In this document: positions 23,351 through 35,588 of the stretch, piece after piece
How positions within the stretch are numbered: the first letter of the stretch is position 1
Layout: every line of letters begins with the position of its first letter
Source of the DNA: Anthoceros angustus
Lineage: Eukaryota > Streptophyta > Anthocerotopsida > Anthocerotales > Anthocerotaceae
Direction of reading: 5' to 3'
DNA: 64,000 bases
Assembly: GCA_010909165.1 (NCBI GenBank)
Contig: MU008160.1
Location: 806,001-870,000, forward strand
Position numbers and translations under genes: made by a program
The notes under the pieces: generated by a model
Told to the model about the DNA's origin: nothing
The model's input: only the letters and a program-made list of their open reading frames with translations
Databases searched by the model: none

Positions 23351-25076
23351 TGTCACTGCATCACCTCGGACTACCTAGGTTGAGGCAGAATTGGGCTATT
23401 TCTCTGGCATCAGCCAGAGAGCATGAGCTTCATGCACCCTTCACTTCAGACAACCCAACCACCTGACTGCCTGTTATTATTCGTGGAGTGAAACTCCATC
23501 CCAGCAGCAGCGAGGCGGGCGAGCTATTCCCTGATGGACTGGTTTATCGCTTCTAGGATTTTCACGTTCTTGACCTCCTCCGCACGCTGTAGGCAGTATC
23601 AGAGACCTTCCTTGTCAGGTTACGTAGTTAGTGCAGTCCTCGCTTGACAAGTGCCAGTCCGTCCTTTCTTGCATCCCAGTCCCTAGGCAAGACCTCAAGG
23701 TAATGCACGATACGGTATCCACGATTATTAAAGGATTAGTTGGTATCGTATATACCATGAAATACTACCTAATACTTAAACGACTATGATCTAAACTAGA
23801 AAAGATAAGAAGTTAATATATGATGTGTCGGTCACTTCACGTGTGTTGGCCCGACACTTCACACATGTGTGTGGCTTGTTCTAAGAAGTGCCAAGATCAA
23901 TACACTTAGCTTGATACGAACAACAACACATCAACAACAAAATAAAGTGGGTCCTTGAACCTGACTTGACTTGAGAAATTTGTGTGTCTATATTCTAATG
24001 TTTGCATGCTTTCTCGAACAGTCATATCTTGGTTTCGATAAATAAGAAGCAGAGAGTATTTAATTTTATGAGTCAGCTTTAGTATTCTTAAGCCCTTTTT
24101 GAATGATTTTGTCGATAATTATTAATATTAATAAATGCTCAGTCGAGATAGCCACCAAACTTCTAGGAGCTTGCTCCAGATACCCTTGCATATAGTGTGG
24201 ATACAAAAACTCTACACCAAAGATTCGGACTAGTGAAACAAGATCAAAAAAAGATGAAAAGTTAAAAGAGGTAAAACTAATTAAATAGCTACTATGTTAA
24301 GAAGATGCATGTGTTGCATGCTTCATGCAATCTCTTAGTAGAGAAGAATTTCCGCATCCATTAATAAAGAGCTGCCTAGAGAGGACTCTTAGTGATGAGT
24401 GGTTTGCAAGAATTCCCAAAAGTAGCAACCGCCTAGTAGAGGCGAGCTTACAACCCATGATATATATATAAGGGCTAGAACAAGAGTTTAAAGGTATTCA
24501 TTCTACATTGCAAGCCTTGTGTGTGAGAGTTGTGAAGAGCCTAGCTAGTGAACGTGTCCTTAAGTCAAGGGTAGTAGTCGCATGTGAGATGCCCAAACTC
24601 AAGTGTGTATTCTCAGGAATTAAGAGCGCGCCTTGAGTATGTGGTTTTCGAGTTATTAGTTAATGGTGGGCTAACTGAGCCCGTGCTGCCAGTGAGGTTG
24701 AGAGTGCCAGAGTTGGTGCATGTCTCTAAACAAGAGTGAATTGACGAGGTCCTAGGCCACACCGAAGCTAGTCTTGTCGCTTAATCTTTACTAGCCGCGT
24801 AGTAAGGCGCATTAGACTCCTTACTATTGCAATATTACCTAATTCTCATATTCTCTGACGGTAATCGCTTATCTTGTGGAAAATTGATCTTTACTATATA
24901 TGCTACATAGGGATGAGTGCAAAATATAAACACATCAATCATCGCCTTATCTTGTGGGAAACATTTCATAGAGCATTCTAGGTGTTGGCTTCCCTATACA
25001 TGGCTAGTATGAGGTCTATTAAGGCGTCATCGCTTGTAAATGATATTGACCTTGGCCAACTTTTTCCATCGAACCC
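23351..25076. other. AT-rich stretch, no supported gene; possible solo LTR
   Basis: A TATATATATAAGGG box lies near 24,461. Downstream, GCTTATCTTGTGGAAA (24,867) and CCTTATCTTGTGGGAAA (about 24,947) form a short repeat. The TATA box with several hundred bases of non-coding sequence either side resembles an LTR promoter. I could not find matching TG/CA ends, a target duplication or a primer site, so this remains a possibility only. Confidence 0.3.
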
Positions 25077-25394
25077 ATGTGCCAAAATCAAGTCTCCCAA
25101 GTTGAAAGACTGTGGGAAATTGAATTTGGGGTCCACCATGAAATTCCATATACATCTTTGTCCTCAAGTCCTATAGAGGACCATATGAAAGAAGCACAAG
25201 GAACACTTACCCTCGTGGCTCTAGAGAGATTTGGACAAAAGCAACACAGTTTGCTCATGGGTGCCATTCAAGTATTGTTGCCAGGTGGCTTGCACATAAA
25301 CTACGTTCGTGAGATGTTCTATCTAGCTGTCCACAAAAATATCGCGGAAGTAGTGAGGAAAAGAACCCATCGATTCCGTGAATGGATCGCCTAA
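25077..25394 (+). CDS. Unidentified 105-codon frame
   Basis: I do not recognise this protein. It begins MCQNQVSQVERLWEIEFGV and ends RKRTHRFREWIA. The last part (YVREMFYLAVHKNIAEVVRK) is amphipathic. The next bases encode, in another frame and with one stop, a similar-looking piece (EIRYLACMKNIVEEA), so this may be the remains of a longer protein with repeated helices. No neighbour suggests a role. It may be gag-like debris of a retroelement, given the relic LTR 1 kb downstream. Confidence 0.3.
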   Translation: MCQNQVSQVERLWEIEFGVHHEIPYTSLSSSPIEDHMKEAQGTLTLVALERFGQKQHSLLMGAIQVLLPGGLHINYVREMFYLAVHKNIAEVVRKRTHRFREWIA

Positions 25395-26330
25395 GTAAAA
25401 CCAGTAGAAGAAAATGACTGAAGACTACCTTCCCGAGATCCGCTATCTAGCATGCATGAAGAATATCGTGGAAGAGGCATAGAAGACAACCCTCGATGCC
25501 ATGGAAACAAGGCTTGGTAACCTTGGACACTCCAAAGTTTACTTAATTTGCGAATCTCGTAATCTAAAAGCTTTGTGCCTATATTTGAAAACAGGCTACA
25601 AATAATCGAATGTTTCAAGAGGATGGTGAAGGAGGCTACATAATTATAAAAATAACTCAAATTTTGATGAAGAGACAAAAGAAATATTTGTTTGGAGGGG
25701 AGATGAATGACGATAGGCCAAGGATGAAGATACAAGTGAAATAGGCGAACATGACGAACATGCGAAAAATCAAAATATTTTTGTTTAAGAAAATAATACA
25801 TTCAATCGCAATGCAACAAAGAACTCTATAGATTGACACATTTTTATATCATTCCTTAGTTTCCAGCACATCTAGACACAACGTATTTTGTACCATTGGA
25901 GTCAAAAATAAAAGTTTATAATTATAAAGTTGAACACAATTGTAAACAGTGTGACTATAATGGATTCATAACAGGCAGTTAAAACGATCGAGGACGGGAT
26001 GAACAATTGAACAAACGATCCAGATGGATGAATTGTCCACACCAAGAGATTAAGATCAGTATCAAGGTGAACACTTATCATGTTATAGGTTGTTGTATTT
26101 GATAATACCCATAGATTGAGGTATTTAGTCGAGAGTGTTTTATTGAGAGAAAAAGTGATGGATTGTGGAGTGCGAGCTCCTCCAGCTTGATTTGTGTTTT
26201 TGTGGTATTTTCCTTTCTCTTTTAAAAGGACCATGTGAAAATAAAAGATAGGGCGAACACAATGTGGATTAGCACAAAAAGCGCATTTAGTGGACATGAT
26301 GCCGGTGGTGACATCATGATGGGGTGATGA
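25395..26330. other. No supported gene
   Basis: AT-rich sequence with short frames on both strands and no recognisable motif. It lies between the unidentified frame and the relic LTR. Confidence 0.5.
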
Positions 26331-26546
26331 TGTCTTGTGGTTGATGAAATATTTTATTAATTAAGGCACCTAGGAATCCCTAGAATTAAAATCATCTAAT
26401 TTTTAGGGCTAGAAGTAGTTACTTTATTTAGTTATTGGTGATATTAGTTACAACTACTTATAATCACCTCTACTTATAAACACTTGTACTTTTATCATTC
26501 TAAGCAATGCTACAAACATCTTTGAAGAAGTGTGTGATTTTCATCA
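26331..26546 (+). repeat. Relic copia LTR
   Basis: The stretch ends in CA at 26,545-26,546 and is followed directly by TGGTATGAGAGC, which differs by one base from the copia tRNA-iMet primer site. The left edge is placed at TGTCTTGTGG (26,331) as a best guess. The central part is AT-rich and non-coding, as expected for an LTR of this size. No gag or pol follows, so only the 5' LTR and leader remain. It is unrelated in sequence to the 168 bp LTR of the main copia element. Confidence 0.5.
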
Positions 26547-26558
26547 TGGTATGAGAGC
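26547..26558 (+). other. Degenerate primer binding site
   Basis: TGGTATGAGAGC, 11 of 12 matches to the copia primer site, directly after the relic LTR. Confidence 0.55.
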
Positions 26559-27384
26559 ACCTTGTTTTTGATTCTGAGCATACCACTTGTTGCCTATAAA
26601 GGCATCAAATCCATAATGCATTTTCCACTCTAGATTATCTAATCTTCACATATGCACTTAGGAGATTTGTATTTCGGCGAATTGGATCATGCTCAATTTC
26701 ATATTTATATGATGCATAATTTGTGCATCCAATCCTTATCAATTCACCATGGATTCCACCAATCGTAGACAAGGATATTGGAGAAAATTCAAGACGCAAA
26801 ACATGAGAAACAATGTAAGGACCACCCATTAAACCAAAAGAAATTGGGTTCACGTGTTGAAGAAATAGAAGAAAACACGAATATTTGAAGCGGCCGAATA
26901 TAATGGGCCGCTTTAAAACCCGGGACCAATTTTAGATTCATTGTACAGTCCCAAAACCCATGATTCTTAATGTTCCTTGCCATGACGGAGTCTTGTTATC
27001 GCCTCGCTGCAATGGTCCGCTTTGGACAAAATTTTGCCTCTAGGTATGGTGCAGGTGGGCGCCGCATGCCGCCGCCTAAAAGAAACTCAACTTAACTAAT
27101 ATAAAAACTATAATTGATCTCGAACTCGCGATTCTATTAGCCGAGTTTTTACCACTTTACCAACTTTAGGAGACAACAAAATTTTATGATATAAATATAT
27201 ATCAATGAAGGTGCCAATATGCTAGCACCCTATGCTCTTATGCTCCTCCATAGGGCGCCTACGGCCCCTTAAATAGGTTTTCTATGAGCCGGTGCTGCTC
27301 CGCATTAACACTAGGGCTTACAACCACTTGTCCCGCACCCATGCACATTATGACTTACATATATTTTCGCTTGCGCAAGAGAAT
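26559..27384. other. No supported gene
   Basis: AT-rich sequence up to the point where similarity with base 1 of the window begins. Copy B probably extends further left than this, because the matching part of copy A lies outside the window. Confidence 0.5.
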
Positions 27385-28429
27385 GAGAAAACACACCACC
27401 TTTCACACTTCCGATCACGACGCATTTTTGGTCGCTCACAAAGATGGTGTCCAACATACAAAAACGATTCAATTGCTATGACCTCAGAGAAAGATAGTCG
27501 CGCTACACGGAGCTCGAGAATAGGGAAGAAACTTGGCCGTGTCATGTCTCTTCTCCTCCGATTCAAGTGAAATTTGAGATCATGAATATTAGGGCATGGG
27601 TAATTTCAAACGCGGTTTAGAAAACCTTTGAAATTTAAAATAATTTCCATGATTTTGAGTTCAAGTGTACAAATTATTAGAATAAGGGAATTTAAACCAA
27701 ACCAATCATCTATCACTTTTACAACACAAACTATGCTCTCATTTCGATACATATTACCTATTCCTACACAACATGAAAAGTTAAAAGAAGACTTGAACCA
27801 AGACCTCTTCCAACTTTCAAAGCTTACCACTCCATTAACTTTCCCACACATAAATATTGGAAGCAAAGTATATGTTGAATGAGGGCGCATGCCCTTCTCA
27901 TTCTTCTTCTTCTTCATCATGCCCTTATGCTCCCCATGCTCCTTGTTTTTGATAGCCCGAGAAGCCATCACGGTTCGTGGTTTCTTAGCCACTAGCCTAG
28001 GGTGTCTAACCGATGTTGAGCAACCGAGAAGCCATTACGGCTCGTAGTTTCGCGAAGGAGTGTTTGTTGATCCAAGATTGCCAAAGGTTATGAATCTTGG
28101 CGGCATGCCGCCCAATGCACGTAGCCTTTGAGCATGATTGGTGCGATGCGCCTAGGTGTGTCACTTACGGTGTTTAGGGTCTTCACCCGCTATTGTACAC
28201 AATGACATCGACCGTTCCGGATTGGATGTATAGCACGCATATAGAAATAGCCGATGCATTCCCTTCGCCGCGCAGATGGTCGCCCATGTTCATCATCGTT
28301 GTTTAACGAATGGCATGCACTAACGACATGGGCATCATTTCCATTGAAAACAATGGTCTACCTATAGGTCAAACCTTCGCTACCATTGTAAGCCGCTAAA
28401 GATATAAAATTTCACGACACCCTAATTGT

Positions 28430-28729
28430 GTGCCTTCTTGCAGGTATGCTCAAATACACATTTCAATGCCCATCGAAAACCCCTGCTTCATGATATATTC
28501 ACGCCAAAAGCCGCTTGATGTATATTCAGCCGCTTCAAATATTATGCCGTTAGAAGTTTCAAAACAGGTTTGTAATTCCATTGGATCAATTTTGATTAAA
28601 TCAACTTATCAAGCAAATCTAATCAAAAGTGCTAGACAACGCTTGCTTACATCTTTTAGTCTAGTGCAAGTTGAGTACATCGAATTAGCTCTTCAACATA
28701 TTCCTAATCCAAGTGCTGGCCCTATATAG
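28430..28729 (+). CDS. Unidentified frame, copy B
   Basis: Counterpart of 1,101-1,403. It begins MPSCRYAQIHISMPIENP and then matches copy A from VYSAASNIM to IPNPSAGPI with one substitution. No family is recognised. The change of the first third by indels between two recent copies argues against a conserved start. Confidence 0.22.
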   Translation: MPSCRYAQIHISMPIENPCFMIYSRQKPLDVYSAASNIMPLEVSKQVCNSIGSILIKSTYQANLIKSARQRLLTSFSLVQVEYIELALQHIPNPSAGPI

Positions 28730-30128
28730 CTCCTAATTTTAACACAAATCAGCATAGCATCAATTCCATCAAATCAAATATAAAACAAATTCAAGTTTTT
28801 CCTGAAGACAAATTTGCTTTACTAATAAGTGAAATTTGTGATCTTATGAGGGTGAGAGGGGAGGGCGAGGTGGGAAAGCCTTGGGTTTTGCTCTATCCTG
28901 CTACTACCGGGTATGTCTCGTATGGGTCCGACCAGAGTGGTGGCAAGGCTTGGCAGGTTACGAAGTGTACGCGGGAAGTACGATGCAAAGGGATGTAGTG
29001 GGACTGAGACCCAAGTTGAGGTGTGAGGGAGTGGATCTAGGAGAGGACGTGGCTCTAATGATGCGGAGGATTGTGGTGCATGCCACTGACGTGGGAGAGA
29101 GAGGGCTTAGGTGAGAAACTCCTCAAAAGGGTGAGCTCCTGAAACTCCACTACCGAGTACGGATCTTGGGGAAAAGGCTGCACGAGAGGTGTGGGAAGTA
29201 GGTTGGGGATGGCCTGAATTTGGGCAACGTGGCACCTTGGCTGTCATAACAATATTGTAGATTGTAAATGTGTCTCGGTGGATTAATGGAAGATGATGAA
29301 ATGTTTGTTGAGTCAGGAGTGAGTTGCTCTAGGCGAGAAACTCCCCAAAAGGGTGAGCTCCCAAAACTCCACTACTGAGTATAGATATGGAGGAAAAGGT
29401 TGCACGGGAAGGGGCACGGTGAGTGCTGAGTAGAGATTAGGGGTAATGTGTGTGCGAAAGTTGTCGGGCACTATGTGTGCAGAGAGTTATACGACATGGT
29501 ACGGCTTCACTAACCTCCTCTGGTTTGTGTCACCTTATGATGTAACTGCAGGTGTGAGCCACACCTGGAATGGTACATCGGTAATAACTCCAAAGACGCC
29601 CCTCACCTTGTCGACGACGTCCCTAGCGGCCCCCCTAAGGACGTCCTAGGAAACAACGTCGTGGGGTGTGTGATGGGAGGAGAGAGAGTAGTTAGAGAGG
29701 AGTCACCCCCTTCCCCTCCCTTAGGTTAGGAGCTGAGTAGATGTTGTGTGTGTGTGTATGTGCTTGAGATGGTTTGTTGATATTTTGCAGAGAATGGTCC
29801 ATAGTAGGCACAAAGTACGATCCCCTAGGAACGAATACTACAACAGAACATGGGGATCAATGTGACCCCACTATTGGGATCCAATTGGTGACTTCACATG
29901 GGAGAGCCCATCCACCAGAGGATGAGACCCCGAGAGTCGTGGCCAAAAAGAGCAACTAAGCTCCCCACCTGAAATCTCTTTTTGCACTAGCAAAATGGCC
30001 CTACCAGCCTAAATACCTAAATATTTAGTTAATTTCATTAATTATTTTTCTACATTAGTAACTACATGACTCATCGAGAAACAAATCTAATTATTATTAA
30101 GCGTAAGCAAGAAATGGCTCGGTAGATC
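28730..30128. other. Unidentified flank left of copia, copy B
   Basis: Counterpart of 1,404-2,828. It holds the paired direct repeat (near 29,110 and 29,334), the TG microsatellite (about 29,741-29,757) and the frame at 29,446-29,649. It ends in AGATC, the copia target site. Confidence 0.45.
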
Positions 30129-30294
30129 TGTTGGAAATAAAGCCAACATTAAGTATAAGGGTTTCTTTAGGTTAAACATACGTGAACCATTTTTAGGGTT
30201 TAGTATATAAACAATACACACATACAATTTTGTAACCATTATTTCATTATTTGAAATCAAGCTTTGTCGAGCCAAACCGCCTCTCCAAATTACA
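30129..30294 (+). repeat. Copia 5' LTR, copy B
   Basis: 166 bp, same as 2,829-2,996 except for the end, where AACTGCTCTCCGCAAATTT is changed to AACCGCCTCTCCAAATT. TG and CA ends are kept. Confidence 0.94.
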
Positions 30295-30306
30295 TGGTAT
30301 CGAGCC
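30295..30306 (+). other. Altered primer binding site, copy B
   Basis: It reads TGGTATCGAGCC in place of TGGTATCAGAGC. Loss of the CAG triplet context would weaken tRNA-iMet priming if the change is real. Confidence 0.85.
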
Positions 30307-30334
30307 AAATGCTCTCTATTTTTCTCAAGACATA

Positions 30335-31232
30335 ATGCCTCGGGTAGATCCTGCGATCGACGTCAACAGAGGAGGCTACAAAACTCAAGTCGAGTCCTTG
30401 CTGCTAGCGTTTTGGATTTGTACGAGGCCAACTACCCCGACGCATGCCAGGTTGCTAGAAACTCGTGCAAGTTCCAGAGGCTGATTAGGCTGCGATTGAG
30501 AACCTCGTGGAGTAGATTCTCTCACCGGCCTCGGTGCATTGCTAGGAACCACCGATCCTCGCCACAACCATCGGGTCAATCAGCCGAAGGAGTCAACACT
30601 TTCAGCCTCTTCTCCTGACACCCCTGAATTTGGTCCTATTGCTGATTGGGAGTTGCGAGCCTTTGGAGAAGTCTGCAATCACCCAAATTACAAGAGGACG
30701 CTTAGGTGGCTGAAGGGAGAAACATCTGCAGAAGACGACGCAATTGCTGCAGAAAAATCTACTTCATACAAGAAACGAGTAGAGAAATTGGCTGCAGAAA
30801 AGCAAATTTCAGTTGAGGTTCCTGTTGGGACTTCCATTGAAAAACTCCTGTTCAATCAGCACATCTTGAGAGACGGTGTTGCTCGCCTGCAAGTCTGCAT
30901 TGACACACAAATTTCCAGAATTGATAGAAATATCTCGGAGATTGCTGGAATGATGCGTGCGATGGATCTTGGTCAAGGATTCTCCACAGAGTTCTTGCCA
31001 GCGAGCGGAGACTCCATCCTGTGACCTCGCTCACCGGCGGGAGCGCTGGAGATGCGAAATGGCGATGGATCGCATGACTTTTGGCGTTGATCCAAGCGCC
31101 AATTGTGTTGTCAATTCTTGGCTTGCTTTGGTGCCTTTGCATGAGATTGGTCCGTCAACTGACATGTCTGTTCATAAACCCAAGAAATGTCGGTTAGAAA
31201 CCCTAAGTAAAGAACTCAAACGATACTTTTGA
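30335..31232 (+). pseudogene. Extra frame upstream of copia gag, copy B
   Basis: Counterpart of 3,040-3,945. A continuous stretch of 161 codons at 30,539-31,024 includes EFGPIADWELRAFGEVCNHP, KGETSAEDDAIAAEKSTSYK, SYKKRVEKLAAEKQISVEVP and ISEIAGMMRAMDLGQGF. The final part (GPSTDMSVHKPKKCRLETLS, then KELKRYF and stop) is in another frame. The basic N-terminus seen in copy A is out of frame here. The longer open stretch shows that this was a real protein and not leader sequence. Family unknown. The middle is predicted by eye to be a coiled coil. It may assist particle assembly or nucleic acid binding, which is inference only. Confidence 0.55.
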
Positions 31233-31477
31233 AAGGTTGTGTCCCTTCTCACACTTACACCCTTTCACGTATCCAGGAAGTTGGATGAGGGAGCTAGCCT
31301 GTGAAGGATTGAATACACTTGTATCCATCCCCTCTCAGGTTGTCTCCCCCAACTAACCCCCGACACGCATCGTTAGTATCATGAGCATCTTCTAGGGACA
31401 ATTACATCGGAGCATAACTAACCTCGCTATTTTTCCTCTTGAACCATAGTTTTGAAAGGGACTTAGCTGGTTTACGC

Positions 31478-32470
31478 ATGTCCGATACTGAAAGTGCACA
31501 TAGTGCATCTGACATCAGCCTAGGTGCAGTCCTAGATCCATCAGATCGTAGCTCCACCTCGTCGGAGGGGGAAGAGGACCTGCAGGCTGCTAATATATCC
31601 AATTTCTGGAATTTTCTACCAATTGTACCTGTCACAAGCACACAAACCATGGCTACAGGTCCATCTTTCACATCAGAATTGAAAGAGAAGGACAGGTTTA
31701 ATGGGAAACTGTACCATGTTTGGAAGGTACGCATGAAAGCTCCCGATAGCTAGGGAGTCCGGAGTGTTGTGGTGGGAGTTTTCGAGCCTAGTTTCTCAAA
31801 CCGTACCAAGTATAGATAAGTGGACAGCTCACAATGAAGTTATTGTTGCCATTATCAATGGCTTGATACCCTTCTTGTTCCTCGGCGTGGACTACCGAAC
31901 AAGGGCATCGAGATCCTGAATCACCGAGAAAACCTATCGTCACTAATATCATGACCAAATGTGTGTGGCAAGAGTTTTATGCTCTTAGGATGAAAGACGG
32001 AGAAAATGTGGGCATTTACCAAGAAATTTCGGCCACCTCCGTGCAAATTGCTTCCTACAACTACAAGATTGAGGAGGAACACGTGGTTCATTGAGCAGCC
32101 TTGCCCGCCCCTCACTCCAACAGCTTGTCAATTCCTACAATGGTCCTTTGTGTACCTCAAAGCTGTCCATCGCCGGTAATGCAAGCACCCTCACCGTCGA
32201 CGACATAGTGGCGGCATCGAGGAGCAGAGCCGGTTGTTTTACAACAAACACAAAGACCAATCGTAGAGTGTTAGTGGCTAAGGTCAGACCCAACAAATCG
32301 AAGGGGAAACCCACCACTAACACAGGTCACGATACGTCCACAAAAAGGACTGGCAATTGCAATTGGTGTGGAGCTCCCGGCCATTGGGCATGGGATTGTC
32401 GCAAGAAAAAGGCCGGGGAGCCCCAACGCCAACAATCTGCAAAACAATCTGCCAGTGTGGCCGTGAAGGA
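31478..32470 (+). pseudogene. gag: Copia gag region, copy B
   Basis: It starts MSDTESAHSASDISLG as in copy A. The first 90 codons are intact to VWKVRMKAP, where CTCCTGATAGC of copy A has become CCCGATAGC and the frame is lost. The middle (31,750-32,090) has lost many small pieces. The zinc knuckle CNWCGAPGHWAWDC is intact near 32,358-32,400, followed by RKKKAGEP. It is packaged with pol as one polyprotein in an intact copia element. Confidence 0.9.
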
Positions 32471-35400
32471 GAAAGTTGACAATTCAAAAGATACTGTGAA
32501 GATTCTCACTGTCTGCCTGACCAGCACGTTGCATGATGCTGGAGAGTGGTATCTCGATTCCGGAGCTACCACTCACATATGCAACGACAAGAATTTGTTC
32601 TCCAAGTTGACCCTGCGTCACATGAAGGACAAAGTCCTGTTAGGGGACGAGAGGAGTGACACCAGCCTTCGAGTTGAGGGACATAAGATGTACCTTCTCT
32701 TTTTCAATGACGGCAAGATATCGAGGAGTGCTATATGTGCTTGATGGCGAAGAACCTCTTGTCGATGAGTAAGCTCATGCATGCGCATGTATGAGATGCG
32801 TATGGTTGATGATGCCTGCCGCTTCTATAGAAAATCTTCACCTAACATCTCAGATTTAGAGGTGTCCTCGATCATGACCTCGTATAAAGCTAGAGCCGGA
32901 AGTTCTTTCAAGGCCCACAAGCCATGCGCTGCATACACGGTCAACATGAATGCTAGTCGCCTTGCATCTTTGTGGCATGCTCGCTTAGGCATGCTAACCG
33001 AATAAACCGATTGACATGTCCAATCTCGCCTCGTCATAGGGAGCTCCTTACCTAGTTGTTTTAAAGAGTTGCCCGATGTGAGGCATGTATTCTTGCAAAA
33101 GAGGAGCTTCCTTTCCGGAAAACTGCACATAGAGCCACCAGAGTTTTAGAGCTTGTACATGCAGATATTTCAGGAAAAATCCATACACCCTCTTTAGGAG
33201 GAGCCCTCTATTACCTGACTTGATGTATGACTTTAGCTGCACTTTGGACCTTCCCATGCACCGAAAGTGACACCATTAGTTACTTTAAGGACGGTTACCC
33301 AAGACAACGTCCCGTTGTACCGAAAATCCTTCAGTGATAATGGCAATTAATTCAACCATGAGTTCGGAGTACTTATCTCGAAAGCAGGTATCCAATGGCA
33401 CTCATTGTTCCTTATACCCAATGCAGTAATGGTGTGAGCGAAAAAACCGCACCTTAGGGATGACTAGGAGAGCGCCGAGGTGTCTAGTGAACAGGTGTTT
33501 ACCTCTGAATATCGGGCGAGGCAAGTGGTCACCCACGCACTATCTTGAATCGTGTCACCAGCCTGCTAAAGGGAAGACACCATTTGAAGTATTCTCGCAT
33601 AGAAACCCACCGCTTCACTTGCGTGTGGCTCCAAGGCTTTTGCATATATCCCGCACCAAAGAGAAAGAAGTTAGAGAATCGAGCTCAGATCGATTCATCG
33701 GCCAAGTGAAAATGTGAAGGCCTATAAGTCAGATGACCCCGACACGATGTACATTGTCCTTGAGTGTTACCTTCCTAGAGGCTATCAATCTTGTCACAAC
33801 CGACCCCTCAGCAGTTTCATTTTGGGAGGAGATTCGTGAGGAGGCACCGACATCACACCTTCCCTACCGATGACACACAACCCCAAAGAATTGTTCCTCC
33901 AGCAGCCCCATCCTCCGAGTTGCCCCTCGCAGACTGTGGTGACATCCTTCATTACGATCCTCCCTCGATCTTGAAGACCTTCCGAGGACGCATCGACCGA
34001 TCCTCGCCGATGGCCGCCGATCTGTTACTGATGATGTTCTCGATCCAGATCCAGCCAGGAGCTCGCCCGCTCTCGCCGGTCAACACGGCTGTGCCACCTC
34101 CGATCAATGGCGGAGCCCTGCCACGCCCGCGGATTTTCACACGCCGGGCCGCATACGGAGCCACTGTTGATATTCTTCCTGCAGAGGAACCTTCTTCCTA
34201 CCAAGCAGCACTTGATGGCCCTGATTGCTCCAAATGGCAAGAGTGGAGGAGGAGTATCGCTCTTCTTAAAACAAGACTTGGACACTTGCTGACCTACCAC
34301 CAGGGCGTAAAGCCATCTCGTGCAAATGGGTTTTCAAATTGAAGCTGAATGCCAAAGGGGAAATTGCCCGATACAAAGCCAGGCTTGTGGCTAGGGGCTT
34401 TACCCAAGTGGAGGGTCTGGACTATCAGGAAACTTTTTCACCTGTGGTCCGTTCTCAGTCCATTCGCGTTCTGCTGGCCCTCGCTGCAGAGCTCGATCTT
34501 GATCTCCAGCAAATGGACGTATGCACTGCATTCTTGTATGGGGATCTTGATGAGGACCTGTACATGTGCCAACCAGAGGGCTATCAGGATCCAGAAAACC
34601 CTAACAAAGTCCTAAAATTATTAAAGTGCATTTATGGACTTAAGCAGAGCGGGAGGGTATGGTATATTACCATGCATGTTTACCATAGCATCTCTTTGTG
34701 CGAGCAGATTCAATGTATACAGGAGCAGGAACCGATTTTGTCGTGCTTGCCCTGTATGTGGATGATGTTATCCTCGCAACTAACAGCCAGACGTTGTTAG
34801 CAAAGGTAAAGCACATGCTCAGCACAAAGTTTGACATGAAAGACATTGGGGAGCTGAAATATTGCCTAGGAGTAAAGATTATTAGGGTCAGATCCGAAGG
34901 CCTACTCATCATATATCAGCACAAATATATAAATGATATTTTGCGCAAATTTAAGTTGGATGAGGCTAGGCCTGCTACAACACCCTACTCCACAAGGATG
35001 AAACTCACCAGTCTTCATTGCCCACAGTCTGAGGAAGAGTCCCGCGATATGCAGCATGTACCTTATAGGCCGTTGGGGAGCTGATATTTGTTGCTAATCG
35101 ACACGCCCGGACATTCGATTCTAGCACAAGATTCTCGCCTCGGAAAACCCCCGTAATGCATTGGTCAGCTGTTAAGAGAATCTTCAGATATCTCAAAGGC
35201 ACTCATTGCTATGGGCTCTGCTACAGAGGGAGCGGAAAACAAAAGCTTACCTTGACAGGCTTCACTGATGCCGACTGGGCATCTGATAGTGATTCGAGGA
35301 AGAGCTTATCCACTTATTGTTTTTTGCTCGCCTCTGCTGCAGTCAATTGGTCGTGTAAGAAACAATCTTCTATAGCCCTGTCTTCCACAGAGGCGGAATA

Positions 35401-35560
35401 CAAATCACTGATAGATGCATCTAAAGAGGCAGAGTGGGAGAGGAGCTTCCTACATGACTTGGATCAAGCACAGGAAGGACCTACCTCAATATTGTGTGAC
35501 ACCATGTCAGCCCTGGCCCTAGTAGCAAATCCCAGATTCCACGCCCGCACTAAACACATT
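32471..35560 (+). pseudogene. pol: Copia pol, N-terminal and central part, copy B
   Basis: Protease DSGATTH is intact (about 32,558). Integrase (32,960-33,720) is badly eroded, with only short pieces in frame. RT is well kept: CKWVFKLKLNAKGEIARYKA, ARGFTQVEGLDYQETFSPVV, QMDVCTAFLYGDLDEDLYM, LKCIYGLKQSGRVW, YVDD at 34,755-34,766, and FDMKDIGELKYCLGVKI. RNase H has GFTDADWASDSDSRKSLSTY and SSIALSSTEAEYKSLIDASK, and runs to ARTKHI, where the CACTA element interrupts it at 35,560. The frame resumes at 62,094. Confidence 0.92.
35558..35560. other. CACTA target site duplication, left
   Basis: ATT directly before the left inverted repeat. The same ATT stands at 62,094-62,096 after the right end. 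Removing the element and one ATT restores the copia RNase H reading KHIEIQHH, which is strong evidence for the exact insertion site. A 3 bp duplication is typical of the CACTA superfamily. Confidence 0.92.
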
Positions 35561-35588
35561 CCCTACTAGAAAAGGCAGCCTATGTTAC
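35561..35588 (+). repeat. CACTA left terminal inverted repeat
   Basis: Starts CCCTACTAGAAAAGGCAGCC and ends TATGTTAC. It pairs with 62,066-62,093 with two mismatches (positions 4 and 5). The same end in copy A is at 8,358-8,385. Confidence 0.93.

Noticed and set aside
23820-24960. Solo LTR with a TATATATATAAGGG promoter
   Set aside because: No paired TG/CA ends, target duplication or primer site could be located, so it is left as a possibility in the description only.
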